A DNA stretch of 64,000 nucleotides from assembly GCF_000367345.1 (NCBI RefSeq), contig NZ_BARE01000013.1, forward strand, positions 1 to 64,000. Reading direction: 5' to 3'. This DNA is from Sphingobium xenophagum NBRC 107872. Its GTDB lineage: Bacteria; Pseudomonadota; Alphaproteobacteria; Sphingomonadales; Sphingomonadaceae. This document shows, in pieces, positions 16,282-27,174 of the stretch (positions are counted from its first letter, which is position 1; every line of letters begins with the position of its first letter). The notes beneath the pieces were generated by a model, which made no database searches, was not told the DNA's origin, and saw only the letters and a program-made list of their open reading frames with translations. Both the position numbers and the translations under genes were made by a program.

Positions 16282-18168
16282 TTAGCGGGGTAATGGATCG
16301 AGCAACAACAGGCTTCGGCTGGCAACAGTTACGCAACGATCATCGCCCAGGTGAAATTCGCAGGGCGCTGCGCTGCCATTCACGCACAATGTCCATCCCG
16401 ATCGCAGGAAATGCAGCGCAACGCAGCTTCGCTCCGGCTGCTCCCATTGGGCAACGTCCATGGCGCGGCCGCTTTCGTCGGCCCATGCCACATCCTCCTC
16501 ACGCAGCATGGCAATATCCTTAAAATCAGGACATCGTGCCCGCAGCGCTGCCAGGGTGAAGGCGTGGGCTTCAATCTCCCGGTCACGCCCGGTCCAGTCG
16601 ATCCAGCCAATCGCATTATCCTGCGCATAGGCATTATTATTGCCCTGCTGGCTGCGGCCAAATTCATCGCCCGCGCTCAGCATGATCGCGCCACGCGAAC
16701 AGAAGAGGGTGGAGAGCAGCGCCATCACGTCGCGCCGCCGGGCAGCCATGATGACGGGATCGTCGCTCACCCCCTCGACGCCATTGTTCCAGCTCAGATT
16801 TTCGCCATGGCCATCGCGATTCTCCTCGCCATTGGCGTGATTATGCCGCTGCTCATAGGCGGTGAGGTCCGCCAGCGTGAAACCATCATGGGCGGCCAGA
16901 AAATTGACGGTCCGGGTAGCATCCCCGCCGAATATGTCGGACGATCCCGTCAGGCGCGTGGCAAATCCACCCAGCATCCCGGCGTCCCCCCGCCAGAAGC
17001 GCCGCATGTCGTCGCGATAGCGGTCGTTCCACTCCAGCCACCCCTGCCCGAACCGGCCCAGTTGATAACCGCCCGGTCCAATATCCCATGGCTCCGCGAT
17101 CATCACCCGGTCGGCCAGCACCGGGTCGGCCCGCATCTCCTCCAGCAACGGCGCATGGGGATCGAACCCGTCCGTCATCCGCCCCAGCGCTGGCCCCAGA
17201 TCGAAACGGAAGCCATCCACCCCCGCCTGCGTCACGAAATGGCGGAGTGAATCCAGGATCAGGCGGCGCACCATCGGCTGATTGCACGCGATGCTGTTGC
17301 CGGTCCCGGTATCGTTGATCAGTTCCCCACTCTTGGCATGGCGGAAATAGTCGCGGGCATTGAGGCCACGCAGCGACAGCGTCGGTCCCCGCATGTCGCT
17401 CTCGCCATTATGATTATAGACCATGTCCAGGATCACGCCGATCCCTGCGTCCTGCAAAGCCGCAACCGTGGCGCGCAGTTCCGCCATGCCGCCCGGCGCA
17501 AGACGCGGGTCGATCGCAAACCAGCTGACCGGATTATAGCCCCAATAGTTGGTCAGGCCGATCGGCCCCAGATGCCGCTCGTCGATCCAGGCGTTGATCG
17601 GCATCAGCTCCACGGCGGACACATGCAACTGCTTCAAATGCGCGATGATCGCCGGATGGGCCAGCGCGGCGACGGTCCCGCGCAGCGCCTCCGGCACATC
17701 GGGATGCAGCATCGTAAAGCCGCGCACATGCAGTTCGTAGATCAGGCCGCCCGGCGCAAAATGCGGCGGCCTGGCGGGGACAGGCATCGACGGCGCAACC
17801 ACCACCCCCTTCGGGCAAAGCAGCGCCGTGTCCTCGCCCTCCCCCCGCTTGGCCGTCAGCGCCGGGTCATAGACGAAGGCCCGGTCGACTGCCGGAGCAT
17901 AGGGATCGAGCAGCAGCTTGTCGGGATCGAACCACAGCCCCGCCGCCGGATCATAAGGGCCATCCGCGCGCACGCCGTACCGCGCGCCCGCCCCGACACC
18001 GGACAGCTCGACATGCCACACGCCATCGACGTCGCGCAGCATCGGCACGCGCCGCTCCCGATCCGCGTCATCGAACAGGCACAGCCATAGCTGTTCGGCC
18101 TCCGGCGCCCAGATCGAAAAGCGGGTGGCGGTGGCGCCGGTGACCGGCGCACATCCGCCCCCGCTCAC
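16282..18168 (-). CDS. glgX: Glycogen debranching protein GlgX
   Basis: Isoamylase-type alpha-1,6-glucosidase (GH13) that trims limit-dextrin branches left by glycogen phosphorylase. The 628 residues comprise an N-terminal CBM48-like domain (FSIWAPEAEQLWLCLFD) and a catalytic barrel. It has the nucleophile Asp in GVDGFRFDLG, the acid Glu in VMIAEPWDIGPGGYQLG and the transition-state Asp in FLAAHDGFTLADL. Slightly shorter than E. coli GlgX (657). The GTG start at 18166-18168 overlaps the glgA stop (GTGA). It is last of the glg operon. Confidence 0.95.
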   Translation of the reverse strand: MSGGGCAPVTGATATRFSIWAPEAEQLWLCLFDDADRERRVPMLRDVDGVWHVELSGVGAGARYGVRADGPYDPAAGLWFDPDKLLLDPYAPAVDRAFVYDPALTAKRGEGEDTALLCPKGVVVAPSMPVPARPPHFAPGGLIYELHVRGFTMLHPDVPEALRGTVAALAHPAIIAHLKQLHVSAVELMPINAWIDERHLGPIGLTNYWGYNPVSWFAIDPRLAPGGMAELRATVAALQDAGIGVILDMVYNHNGESDMRGPTLSLRGLNARDYFRHAKSGELINDTGTGNSIACNQPMVRRLILDSLRHFVTQAGVDGFRFDLGPALGRMTDGFDPHAPLLEEMRADPVLADRVMIAEPWDIGPGGYQLGRFGQGWLEWNDRYRDDMRRFWRGDAGMLGGFATRLTGSSDIFGGDATRTVNFLAAHDGFTLADLTAYEQRHNHANGEENRDGHGENLSWNNGVEGVSDDPVIMAARRRDVMALLSTLFCSRGAIMLSAGDEFGRSQQGNNNAYAQDNAIGWIDWTGRDREIEAHAFTLAALRARCPDFKDIAMLREEDVAWADESGRAMDVAQWEQPERSCVALHFLRSGWTLCVNGSAAPCEFHLGDDRCVTVASRSLLLLDPLPR

Positions 18169-19613
18169 GCCACCTCCGCCAGCAACGCCCGGTACAGCGC
18201 CGCATAGCGCGCCGCGCTATGATCCCACGACACTTCGCTGCGCATCCCCGCCCGCTGCATCGCCTGCCAGACCGGCCGTTGCCCATGCAATCGCACCGCC
18301 CTGCCGATCGCACCATGCAAGGCCAGCGGATCGGACGGGGCAAAGACGATGCCTGTCGCCGCCCCTGCCGCCAGCGCCGCCTCATTGGCGTCGATCACCG
18401 TATCGGCCAGCCCGCCGACCCGCGCCACCACCGGCACGCAGCCATAGCGCAGCGCATAAAGCTGGGTCAGTCCGCACGGCTCGAACCGCGACGGGATCAA
18501 TATGGCGTCTCCCCCCGCCTGCATCAGGTGCGACAGCGGCTCATCATAGCCGATCTGCACGCCGATCCGTCCGCGATGCCGGTCCGCCGCGCCCAGAAAT
18601 GCACCCTCCAGCGGATGGTCGCCCGATCCCAGCACGGCGAGCTTCGCGCCCAGCCCGACCAGATGATCGATCGCGTCCACCAGCAGGTCCATCCCCTTCT
18701 GCCAGGTCAACCGGCTGACGATGATGAAGATGGGCGCGCCGTCATGATCCAGGCCAAATCGGCTTTCCAGCGCCCGCCGGTTGGCCATCCGCCCGCCAAG
18801 CGACCGTGCGGAATAAGCCTTTGAAATCAAGTCATCATTTGCCGGATTCCAGATGTCGGTATCGACCCCGTTCAATATGCCATGCAGGCGGTCCACCCGC
18901 CCGTTGATCAGGCCGTCCAGCCCCATGCCGTGGACCGGCGAGCGAATTTCCTCCGCATATGTCGGGCTGACTGTCGTAATCGCATCCGCCGATACCAGCC
19001 CCGCCTTCAAATAACCGATGCCGCCATAATATTCGACGCCATCCACCCCCCACGCCTCCTGCGGCAGGCCCAGCGCGGCAAAGATGTCCGCACCGAACCG
19101 CCCCTGAAACGCCAGATTGTGGATCGTCACCACCTTGGGCACGCCATGGGCCGGGCCAAAGCGCATATAGGCCGCGGTCATCGCCGCCTGCCAGTCATGG
19201 ACATGGACGACATCGGGCCGCCAGCCCTTCAGTCCCTCCGCTGCAATATCCGCCCCCACCCGCGACAGGGCCGCAAAACGCCGCCAGTTGTCAGGCCACT
19301 CATTGCCCGCAGGATCGCCATAGGGACCGCCTTCGCGCGCATAGAAATCGGTCGCATCCAGTACCAGCAGGTCCAGTCCGTCGACGCTCGCCGCCAGCAC
19401 CGTCGCGGGAACGCCGAACAGCGCCTCATAACGACGCACCACCTTCGCCTTGCCCACACGCGCAATCACGCCGGGATAACCCGGCACCAACGTGCGCACC
19501 AGCACATCCTGCGCCGCCAGCGCCCCCGGCAGCGCACCTGCGACGTCGGCCAGACCGCCCGTCTTGACCAGCGGATAGATTTCGGACGCAATCGACAGCA
19601 ATTTCATCGCCAT
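18165..19613 (-). CDS. glgA: Glycogen synthase (ADP-glucose dependent)
   Basis: GT5 glycosyltransferase that extends glycogen chains from ADP-glucose. The 482 residues begin MAMKLLSIASEIYPLVKTGG, containing the ADP-glucose-binding KTGGLADV. The C-terminal half holds the SRLTWQKGMDLLV region and the EPCGLTQLYALRYG motif with its conserved glutamate. The ATG at 19611-19613 follows GAGCGG and lies 8 bases past the glgC stop; a longer in-frame upstream extension overlaps glgC and is low-complexity. Confidence 0.96.
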   Translation of the reverse strand: MAMKLLSIASEIYPLVKTGGLADVAGALPGALAAQDVLVRTLVPGYPGVIARVGKAKVVRRYEALFGVPATVLAASVDGLDLLVLDATDFYAREGGPYGDPAGNEWPDNWRRFAALSRVGADIAAEGLKGWRPDVVHVHDWQAAMTAAYMRFGPAHGVPKVVTIHNLAFQGRFGADIFAALGLPQEAWGVDGVEYYGGIGYLKAGLVSADAITTVSPTYAEEIRSPVHGMGLDGLINGRVDRLHGILNGVDTDIWNPANDDLISKAYSARSLGGRMANRRALESRFGLDHDGAPIFIIVSRLTWQKGMDLLVDAIDHLVGLGAKLAVLGSGDHPLEGAFLGAADRHRGRIGVQIGYDEPLSHLMQAGGDAILIPSRFEPCGLTQLYALRYGCVPVVARVGGLADTVIDANEAALAAGAATGIVFAPSDPLALHGAIGRAVRLHGQRPVWQAMQRAGMRSEVSWDHSAARYAALYRALLAEVA

Positions 19614-19621
19614 GCGACCGC

Positions 19622-20884
19622 TCAAGCCACCAGCCGCTCGATCATCGGCTGCGTGACCAGACATATGCCGCTGTCGGTCCGGCGGAAGCGTTGCGCATCC
19701 TCCTCCGGATGTTCGCCGATGATCAGGCCGGGCGGGATGATGATGCCGGAATCGAGCACGCATTTGTGCAACCGCGCCCCGCGCCCGATCTCGCAATTGG
19801 GCATGATCACGCTGTCGGTGACCGACGAAAAGCTATGCGTCTTGACCCCGGAAAACAGCAGGCTGCGATGCAGCGATGAACCCGACACGATGCAACCGCC
19901 CGCCACCAGCGACGATGTCGCGGACCCGCGCCGTCCATCCTCATTGTGCACGAACTTGGCGGGCGGAGTGACTTCGGAATAGGTCCATAGCGGCCAGCTG
20001 CGGTCATATAGATCCAGCGAGGGTACCACGTCGGTCAGGTCGATGCTCGCCTGCCAATAGGCATCGATCGTCCCCACGTCGCGCCAATAGGGAACCAGCT
20101 CGCTTTCGGCACGCACGCAACTGCTCGAAAAACGGTGCGCCACCGCTTTGCCATGCTTGACGATATGGGGGATGATGTCGCCGCCAAAGTCGCGCTTGCT
20201 TGCCGGATCGTCCGCATCGCGGCGCAATTGCTCGATCAGGAACCGGGTCTGGAAAACATAGATACCCATCGACGCCAGGGCCATGTCGGGCTGGCCGGGA
20301 ATGGCAGGCGGGTCTTTCGGCTTTTCGACGAAGGCAGTGATCCAGTCCTTTTCATCGACATGCATCACGCCAAAGCCGGACGCCTCGCTACGCGGCACTT
20401 CCATGCAGCCGACCGTCACATCCGCGCCGCTATCGACATGCTGCTGGAGCATTAGCTCATAGTCCATTTTATAGACATGATCGCCCGCCAGCAGCACCAT
20501 ATATTCGGGCGCATAACTTTCGATGATGTCGATATTCTGGAACACGGCGTCGGCGGTCCCTTCATACCATTGGCTTTCCGACACGCGCTGGCTGGCGGGC
20601 AGAATATCGAAGCTCTCATTGCGTTCGGGACGAAAGAAGTTCCAGCCGCGCTGCAAATGGCGGATCAACGAATGCGCCTTATACTGCGTCGCCACGCCGA
20701 TGCGGCGAATACCGCTGTTAAGCGCATTGGACAGGGCAAAATCGATGATCCGCGCCTTGCCGCCAAAATGGACGGCAGGCTTGGCGCGCTTGTCGGTCAG
20801 TTCCGCCAGGCGACTGCCGCGCCCTCCCGCCAGCACATAGGCCATGGCGTCACGGGCGATCGGCTGGTTTCGTGGTTGCTGCAT
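19622..20884 (-). CDS. glgC: Glucose-1-phosphate adenylyltransferase
   Basis: Makes ADP-glucose from ATP and glucose 1-phosphate, the committed step of glycogen synthesis, usually under allosteric control. The 420 residues match the family: nucleotide-binding [20 protein letters not shown], substrate-binding [11 protein letters not shown], catalytic [12 protein letters not shown], and a C-terminal left-handed beta-helix ([12 protein letters not shown]...). The ATG at 20882-20884 has a clear AGGAGAG upstream. It lies 56 bases after glgB. Confidence 0.97.
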   Translation of the reverse strand: MQQPRNQPIARDAMAYVLAGGRGSRLAELTDKRAKPAVHFGGKARIIDFALSNALNSGIRRIGVATQYKAHSLIRHLQRGWNFFRPERNESFDILPASQRVSESQWYEGTADAVFQNIDIIESYAPEYMVLLAGDHVYKMDYELMLQQHVDSGADVTVGCMEVPRSEASGFGVMHVDEKDWITAFVEKPKDPPAIPGQPDMALASMGIYVFQTRFLIEQLRRDADDPASKRDFGGDIIPHIVKHGKAVAHRFSSSCVRAESELVPYWRDVGTIDAYWQASIDLTDVVPSLDLYDRSWPLWTYSEVTPPAKFVHNEDGRRGSATSSLVAGGCIVSGSSLHRSLLFSGVKTHSFSSVTDSVIMPNCEIGRGARLHKCVLDSGIIIPPGLIIGEHPEEDAQRFRRTDSGICLVTQPMIERLVA

Positions 20885-20940
20885 TTCGGGCCTCTCCTCG
20901 CATTGCCCCGTCCGTCGCCTGCACGCGCCCGTCGGCTTCC

Positions 20941-23100
20941 TTAAATATCCAGTTCCAGCATCAACGTCGCGAAGGGGGGAATGGTTACATTGGCCCATCC
21001 CTCCTCATCCGCCGTCACCATGCCCATATTTCCTGCATTGCTGCCGCCATAACTGGCCGCGTCGCTGTTCAATATTTCGCGCCACGTTCCGCCCGATGGC
21101 AAACGCATCCGGTAACCATGCCGCAGCAATGGCGTAAAATGGCTGATGACGACGATCGGACGCGCGCCGGGCGCCCGCCGCACCCAGGCAAAGACGGAGT
21201 CGGCGGCGGCATCCACCAGCACCCATTCGAACCCCTCCGGCTCGCAATCGCGCGCATGCAGCGCCGGACGGGAGCGATAGAGATGGTTGAGATCGCTCAC
21301 CCATTGCTGCACCCCCTGGTGGGGGGCATGATCCACCAGATGCCAGTCGAGCGCCCGTTCCTCGCTCCACTCCCCGCGCTGGGCGAACTCCTGACCCATG
21401 AACAGCAGCTTCTTGCCCGGATACCCCCACATCAGGCCATAATAGGCCCGTAGCGTGGCGAATTTCTGCCAGTCATCGCCCGGCATCTTGTGCAGCAACG
21501 ACGCCTTGCCATGCACCACCTCGTCATGGCTCAGCGCCAGCACGAAATTCTCGGTAAAGGCGTAGAGCAGGCCAAAGGTGATGTCGTCATGATGATGGCA
21601 GCGATGCACCGGATCGCGCTGCAAATAGCGCAGCGTGTCGTGCATGAACCCCATATTCCATTTGAAGCCAAAACCCAGGCCACCGCTATGCACCGGGCGC
21701 GACACGTCGGGCCAGCTGGTCGATTCCTCCGCGATCGTCATCACCCCGCCATGGGTGCCGTAGAGGACGGTGTTGAGTTGCTGGAGGAAGGCCACAGCCT
21801 CCACATTCTCCCGCCCGCCATGATCGTTGGGCACCCACTCGCCGGGCGCCCGCGAATAATCGAGATAGAGCATGGAAGCGACGGCATCGACGCGCAGCCC
21901 GTCGACATGATAGCGCTCGGCCCAGAACAGCGCGTTATTGACCAGATATTGCGATACCTCGCGCCGCCCGAAATTATAGATGGCGGTGTTCCAGTCGGGG
22001 TGGAATCCCTTGCGCGGATCGGCATGTTCATACAGCGCCGTGCCGTCGAAATAGGCCAGCCCATGTTCGTCGGTCGGGAAATGCGCCGGCACCCAATCCA
22101 GAATAACGCCGATCCCGGCCTGGTGCGCCCCGTCGACAAAACGCGCAAAGCCCGCCGGATCGCCAAAGCGCGCGGTCGGCGCATAGAGACCCAGCGTCTG
22201 GTATCCCCAACTGGGATCATAGGGATATTCGCTGATCGGCAGAAATTCGATATGGGTAAAGCCCATGCCGACGACATAGGGGATCAACCGCCGCGCCAGT
22301 TCATCCCAGCTCAGAAAATCGCCGGACTCGTCCCGCTGCCATGACCCGGCATGGACTTCATAGATCGACACCGGCTCACGCCGTGCATCAGCATGCCGCC
22401 AATGGTCCTTATGCCGTTCGTCGCCCCATTCATGGTCAAGCGGCGCGGCGACGATCGACGCGTTCGACGGGCGCAGTTCGGACTGAAAGGCAAAGGGGTC
22501 GGCCTTGAGCGGCAGGATGACGCCATCCGCGCCCATAATCTCATATTTATACGCGCTGCCCGGTCCGACATCGGGCAGGAAAATCTCCCACACGCCAGCA
22601 TCCGCCCGGTGCCGCATCGGCGCGCGGCGGCCATCCCAGCGATTGAAGTCGCCCACCACCGACACGCGCTTTGCATTGGGCGCCCACACGGCAAAATGCG
22701 TGCCGGTCACCCCGTCATGGGTCATTGCATGCGCGCCCAGCTTGTCGAACAGGCGTCCGTGCGACCCTTGCGCGAAATAATAATCATCCATCGGCCCCAG
22801 GACCGGGCCGAAGCCATAGGGATCGATCATGACATGGTCGCCGCCATCGCCATAATGGGCGACGTAACGCAACGGCTGGCGCTTGCGGATCTTCACCTTG
22901 CCGAAAAACAGCCCGCCCGGGTGGATCGCCGCCAGTTCGCCGACCGGCTTGCCATCCAGCGTCTGGGCGCTGACGCCGACCGCTTCGGGCAACAGCACAC
23001 AGGCGGTAAAGCCGCTTTCAGCCGGATGCACGCCAAGCGTGGCAAAGGGGTCGTCCTCGCGACCTTGTATCAGCCGGTCAATCTGTTCCGGCGTCAACAC
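20941..23100 (-). CDS. glgB: 1,4-alpha-glucan branching enzyme
   Basis: GH13 enzyme that introduces alpha-1,6 branches. The 719 residues have an N-terminal domain (about 1-110), a CBM48 ([20 protein letters not shown]), and a catalytic barrel. Visible catalytic motifs are the nucleophile in [19 protein letters not shown], the acid in [11 protein letters not shown] and the Asp in [12 protein letters not shown]. The C terminus ends LMLELDI. The GTG start at 23098-23100 is preceded by GAGGAT and lies 20 bases after glgP. Confidence 0.97.
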   Translation of the reverse strand: MLTPEQIDRLIQGREDDPFATLGVHPAESGFTACVLLPEAVGVSAQTLDGKPVGELAAIHPGGLFFGKVKIRKRQPLRYVAHYGDGGDHVMIDPYGFGPVLGPMDDYYFAQGSHGRLFDKLGAHAMTHDGVTGTHFAVWAPNAKRVSVVGDFNRWDGRRAPMRHRADAGVWEIFLPDVGPGSAYKYEIMGADGVILPLKADPFAFQSELRPSNASIVAAPLDHEWGDERHKDHWRHADARREPVSIYEVHAGSWQRDESGDFLSWDELARRLIPYVVGMGFTHIEFLPISEYPYDPSWGYQTLGLYAPTARFGDPAGFARFVDGAHQAGIGVILDWVPAHFPTDEHGLAYFDGTALYEHADPRKGFHPDWNTAIYNFGRREVSQYLVNNALFWAERYHVDGLRVDAVASMLYLDYSRAPGEWVPNDHGGRENVEAVAFLQQLNTVLYGTHGGVMTIAEESTSWPDVSRPVHSGGLGFGFKWNMGFMHDTLRYLQRDPVHRCHHHDDITFGLLYAFTENFVLALSHDEVVHGKASLLHKMPGDDWQKFATLRAYYGLMWGYPGKKLLFMGQEFAQRGEWSEERALDWHLVDHAPHQGVQQWVSDLNHLYRSRPALHARDCEPEGFEWVLVDAAADSVFAWVRRAPGARPIVVISHFTPLLRHGYRMRLPSGGTWREILNSDAASYGGSNAGNMGMVTADEEGWANVTIPPFATLMLELDI

Positions 23101-23120
23101 CGCTTATCCTCGCATTCCGC

Positions 23121-25589
23121 TCATGGCTTTATCTTCCAGATGTCGGTCGCATATTCGCGGATGGTCCGGTCCGACGAGAACCAGCCCATCCGGGCAACAT
23201 TATGTATCGCCTTCTTCGCCCACAAAGCGCCATCCGTCCAGAGCGCATCGACATTGCGCTGCGCGGCGGAATAGCTGTCGAAATCCGCGGCCAGCATGAA
23301 CCAGTCATGGTCATAGATGCCCTGGATCAGCCCCTTGTAACGATCGGGGTCGTCGGGCGAGAATACGCCGCTGGCAATCGCGTTTAACGCTTGGGACAAT
23401 TCGCGGCTCTGGTCGATCACCTCACGCGGATTATAGCCATTGGCACGGCGCTCGTTCACCTCCTGCGCGGTCAGGCCGAAGATGATGATATTGTCCTCAC
23501 CCACATGATCGCGCATTTCGACATTGGCGCCATCCAGCGTGCCGATGGTCAGCGCGCCATTGACCGCGAACTTCATATTGCCGGTGCCCGACGCCTCCAT
23601 CCCTGCAGTCGAAATCTGTTCGGACAGGTCAGCCGCCGGAATCATGACTTCGGCCAGCGACACGTTATAATTGGGCACGAACTGCAATTTGAGCAGCCCC
23701 TGCACCGCCGGATCATGATTGACCGCGCGCGCCACGTCGCCCGCCAGCTTGATGATCAGCTTGGCATTATGATAGCTTGATGCCGCCTTGCCGCCGAACA
23801 ATTTGACGCGCGGCACCCAGTTCTTTTCCGGGTGCGACCGGATCTGGTCATAGAGCGACACGGCCTCGACGATGTTGAGCAATTGCCGTTTATATTCGTG
23901 GATGCGCTTGATCTGGATGTCGAACATCGCGCCCGGATCGATCCGGGCATTCACCTTCTGGCGCAATATATTGGACAGAGCTTCCTTGTTGGCCCGCTTC
24001 ACGCCCAGGAATTTTTCCTGAAAGGCGCTGTCGTCGACAAAGGGATCAAGGTCGCGCAGCGCTTCGGGATCGTCCATGAAACGGTCGCCAATCGCCTCGC
24101 GGATCAGCGCGAACAGCCCCGGATTGCACTGCATCAGCCAGCGGCGGAAGGTGACACCATTGGTCTTGTTGTTGATCCGCGTCGGATAGAGATTGTGCAG
24201 ATCGGCAAAGACCGTGACCTTCATCAGATCGGTATGCAGCGCCGACACGCCATTGACGCTGTGCGATCCGGCAAAGGCCAGATTGCCCATCCGCACCCGC
24301 CGGTCGCCGCCCTCGTCGATCAGGGAGATTGCGCCAATCCCATGGTCGTCAAACTGACCGGATTTGCGCGCTTCGGCCAGCAGGCGGCTGTTGACGGCAT
24401 AGACGATCTGCATGTGCCGGGGCAGCAATCGCTCGAACAGCGGCACCGGCCAGCTTTCCAGCGCTTCGGGCAGCAGCGTATGGTTGGTGTAGCTGAAGGT
24501 GCGCCGGGTGATGTCCCACGCCTCGCCGAAATCCAGCCCATGATCGTCGAGCAATATCCGCATCAGCTCCGCCACCGCAACCGCCGGATGGGTGTCGTTA
24601 AGCTGGATCGCGGCCTTGTCCGGCAGGGTCAGGATGCTGCCGAAATATTGCAGATGCCGCCGCACAATGTCCTGCAGTGACGCGGACGAGAAGAAATATT
24701 CCTGCCGCAGCCGCAATTCCTGCCCCGCGGCTGAACTGTCGGCGGGATAGAGAACACGGGTCAGCGCCTCGGCACGATTGCTCTCGGCCAGCGCGCCCAG
24801 ATGGTCGCCCGCATTGAATTTTTCGAGCAGGATCGGATCGATCGGCTGCGCCTGCCACAGCCGCAGCGTATTGACTCGCTTGCCGCGCCAGCCGGCGATC
24901 GGCGTATCATAGGGCGTCGCGATCACCCGTTCGGACGGATGCCAGTGCATCTGATGCGGTCCGGCATCCTCGCTCTCGACCGGATCGACCCGCCCGCCAA
25001 AGCCGATCTCGTAACTGGCCTCGCGCCGCTCAAACTCCCACGGATTGCCGTGCGCCAGCCAGGTTTCGGGCAGTTCCACCTGCCAGCCGTCGGAAATTTC
25101 CTGCCGGAACATGCCGTTCACATAGCGGATGCCATAGCCATAGGCCGGCACGTCCGTCGTCGCCATGCTCTCCATGAAGCAGGCGGCCAGACGGCCAAGC
25201 CCGCCATTGCCCAGCGCCGCGTCTGGCTCCAGCGCGGCGATAATGTCTATATCGACGCCCAGCGAGGCAAGCGCAGCCTGCATGTCGTCCAGCATTTCCA
25301 TATTGGACGCGGCATCGCGCATCAGGCGGCCGATCAGAAATTCCAGCGACAGATAATAGACCCGCCGCCCTTCTTCCTCATAGGTTTTCTGGGTCGACGT
25401 GATCCAGGCGTCGATCACCCGGTCGCGGATCGAGAGGATGACGGCGTGCAGCCAGTCGTGCGGCTTGGCGGCGGCGGCATTCTTGCCGATGCGATAGGTG
25501 AGCCGCTCGACAATCTCATGGGCCAGGACCTGGGGATCGACCCGGCGCGGTTCGGGGATAGGAAGTTTGGTCTGGCCCTTGAGGTTCAT
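23121..25589 (-). CDS. glgP: Glycogen/starch/alpha-glucan phosphorylase
   Basis: Releases glucose 1-phosphate from glycogen chain ends (GT35). The 822 residues are the family's usual length. It contains the conserved YYLSLEFLIGR, GNGGLGRLAACFMES and the PLP-lysine segment EASGTGNMKFAVNGALTIG, plus KRIHEYKRQLLN. The ATG at 25587-25589 (MNLKGQTKL) has AGGGGGA upstream. It is the first gene of the operon glgP-glgB-glgC-glgA-glgX, so breakdown and synthesis enzymes share one transcript. Confidence 0.97.
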   Translation of the reverse strand: MNLKGQTKLPIPEPRRVDPQVLAHEIVERLTYRIGKNAAAAKPHDWLHAVILSIRDRVIDAWITSTQKTYEEEGRRVYYLSLEFLIGRLMRDAASNMEMLDDMQAALASLGVDIDIIAALEPDAALGNGGLGRLAACFMESMATTDVPAYGYGIRYVNGMFRQEISDGWQVELPETWLAHGNPWEFERREASYEIGFGGRVDPVESEDAGPHQMHWHPSERVIATPYDTPIAGWRGKRVNTLRLWQAQPIDPILLEKFNAGDHLGALAESNRAEALTRVLYPADSSAAGQELRLRQEYFFSSASLQDIVRRHLQYFGSILTLPDKAAIQLNDTHPAVAVAELMRILLDDHGLDFGEAWDITRRTFSYTNHTLLPEALESWPVPLFERLLPRHMQIVYAVNSRLLAEARKSGQFDDHGIGAISLIDEGGDRRVRMGNLAFAGSHSVNGVSALHTDLMKVTVFADLHNLYPTRINNKTNGVTFRRWLMQCNPGLFALIREAIGDRFMDDPEALRDLDPFVDDSAFQEKFLGVKRANKEALSNILRQKVNARIDPGAMFDIQIKRIHEYKRQLLNIVEAVSLYDQIRSHPEKNWVPRVKLFGGKAASSYHNAKLIIKLAGDVARAVNHDPAVQGLLKLQFVPNYNVSLAEVMIPAADLSEQISTAGMEASGTGNMKFAVNGALTIGTLDGANVEMRDHVGEDNIIIFGLTAQEVNERRANGYNPREVIDQSRELSQALNAIASGVFSPDDPDRYKGLIQGIYDHDWFMLAADFDSYSAAQRNVDALWTDGALWAKKAIHNVARMGWFSSDRTIREYATDIWKIKP

Positions 25590-25674
25590 GCGGCTGGTCC
25601 CCCTATATTGTCGGGGCGATGATGGCACAGCGTCGCGCCCCAAGCCAAAGGGTTTTTGCGGCGCAGCAAAAAAA

Positions 25675-26883
25675 TCAATGCGCCTGACCGCCCCGATGAT
25701 CGACGATCGAAGCCCGGACACCAGCGCGCAGGTCGGCCCGCACCGGATAGGCGCTGGACGGGAGCAACTGGGTCATGAAAATGCCGATCAGTCGCTCGAT
25801 CGGGTCGATCCAGAAAAAGGTCGAAAACACCCCGCCCCAATAATATTCCTGGCTTTTGAGATCCATTGCAAAGCCGAGGCCAAAGCCGACGCCATTATAG
25901 TCGGCCTCACTGAACATGCCGGTCGAATAGCGGGCCAGGTCGCTGCCACCCGGCAACTGATTGTCCCGCATCATCGCCACGGTTTCGGGCCGCAACAGCC
26001 GCGCGCCATCCAATTCTCCGCCGCGCAGCAACATGCGCGCAAAGCGATGATAATCCGAAACGCCCAATACCAGCCCGCCGCCGCCGGACAGGAAGCGGCC
26101 CTGCCGCCGCCATCCGCTACGCGCGCCCAGGTCGGCGATGACGCGTTCGCCATCCTCGTTCAGCCGCCAGGCATCGGTCATTCGCTCCACCTGATCGTCA
26201 CGCAGGACGAAGCCGGTGTCGATCATGCCCAGCGGATCGAATATGCGGGTACGGAAAAACGCATCCAAATCCATGCCGCTCAGCCGTTCAACCACCACGC
26301 CCAGCACATCGGTCGACACGGAGTAGATCCACCGCTCACCGGGAGAATATTCCAGCGGCAGCCGGGCAAGATCGACAATGAATTCGTCTGACGTGCGTTT
26401 CTGCTGAAATTCGTCCAGCCCCAGTTGCCGGTATCGCGCGTCGATCGGCGTCTGGCGTTGCAGCCCATATGTCAGCCCCGACATGTGCCGCAGCAGGTCG
26501 ATCATCCGCATCAGCTGCTTGGGCCGCGCGCGATTGCCCCGTCCGACGCGCAGGTTGGCGAATTCGGGGATGACGTCTGCCACCGGCGTATCCAGCGCGA
26601 CCTTGCCCGCCTCCACCAGCATCATGAAGGCGACCGACGTGATCGGCTTGGTCATCGACGCAATGCGGAACAAGGCATCGTCCCGCAGCGGCTCGCCTGT
26701 CGCCCGCGCCGCGCCGCGCGCCACCGCCAACACGGGTTGTTCATCGCGCGAAATCAGCAATTGCATGTGCGCCAGCTTGCCCGACGCCAGATAGGTCGTG
26801 TCGAGATGGTCGATCAGCGCACCGAGCCGGTCGGGGTCCATCCCCGCCGCCTGCGCCGCCGCCTTATCCACGCCATCTGTCAT
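25675..26883 (-). CDS. Serine hydrolase, beta-lactamase family (class C/EstB-like)
   Basis: Probable esterase or D-alanyl-peptidase-like enzyme of 402 residues. The nucleophile is in SMTK (SxxK, near residue 77) and the general base Tyr in YSVSTD (YxS variant of YxN). No cleavable signal peptide is evident, arguing for a cytosolic esterase rather than a secreted beta-lactamase. The ATG at 26881-26883 is chosen; TTG two codons upstream is closer to AGGGAG and equally possible. It stands just upstream of glgP in the same direction, with 85 bases between, but has no obvious link to glycogen. Confidence 0.85.
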   Translation of the reverse strand: MTDGVDKAAAQAAGMDPDRLGALIDHLDTTYLASGKLAHMQLLISRDEQPVLAVARGAARATGEPLRDDALFRIASMTKPITSVAFMMLVEAGKVALDTPVADVIPEFANLRVGRGNRARPKQLMRMIDLLRHMSGLTYGLQRQTPIDARYRQLGLDEFQQKRTSDEFIVDLARLPLEYSPGERWIYSVSTDVLGVVVERLSGMDLDAFFRTRIFDPLGMIDTGFVLRDDQVERMTDAWRLNEDGERVIADLGARSGWRRQGRFLSGGGGLVLGVSDYHRFARMLLRGGELDGARLLRPETVAMMRDNQLPGGSDLARYSTGMFSEADYNGVGFGLGFAMDLKSQEYYWGGVFSTFFWIDPIERLIGIFMTQLLPSSAYPVRADLRAGVRASIVDHRGGQAH

Positions 26884-26925
26884 GCCCAACGCTGCTCCCT
26901 ACAAGGATTAAGAGATTTGAACCCA

Positions 26926-27045
26926 TCCTCCCCTGCAAGGGAAGGTGGATGGCCGCAGGCCGGATGGAGGGGAGCAAGCTATCGATGGCTTGACACCCCT
27001 CCATCATTGCTCCGCGCTGACACATCCCCTTCCAGGGGAGGATGT
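26926..27045. repeat. Intergenic repeat in the gap before the sigma factor
   Basis: Arms ATCCTCCCCTGCAAGGGAAGG and CCCCTTCCAGGGGAGGAT enclose inner inverted copies GGATGGAGGGGAGCAA and CACCCCTCCATCATTGCTCC. The element fills much of the 291-base gap between the divergent serine hydrolase and ECF sigma genes. Nothing else recognisable is in the gap apart from presumed divergent promoters. Confidence 0.6.
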
Positions 27046-27174
27046 TAAAGTCTGGATCAGGTCCGACCCTAAAACAGCAATGCACGCCCGTAAACAGCTT
27101 GCCGATTGCCAAGACCCCGCTCGGCCATCTATGGCAACCTGCCAAGACTTGCCTCGCATTGGACATAGACAGGC

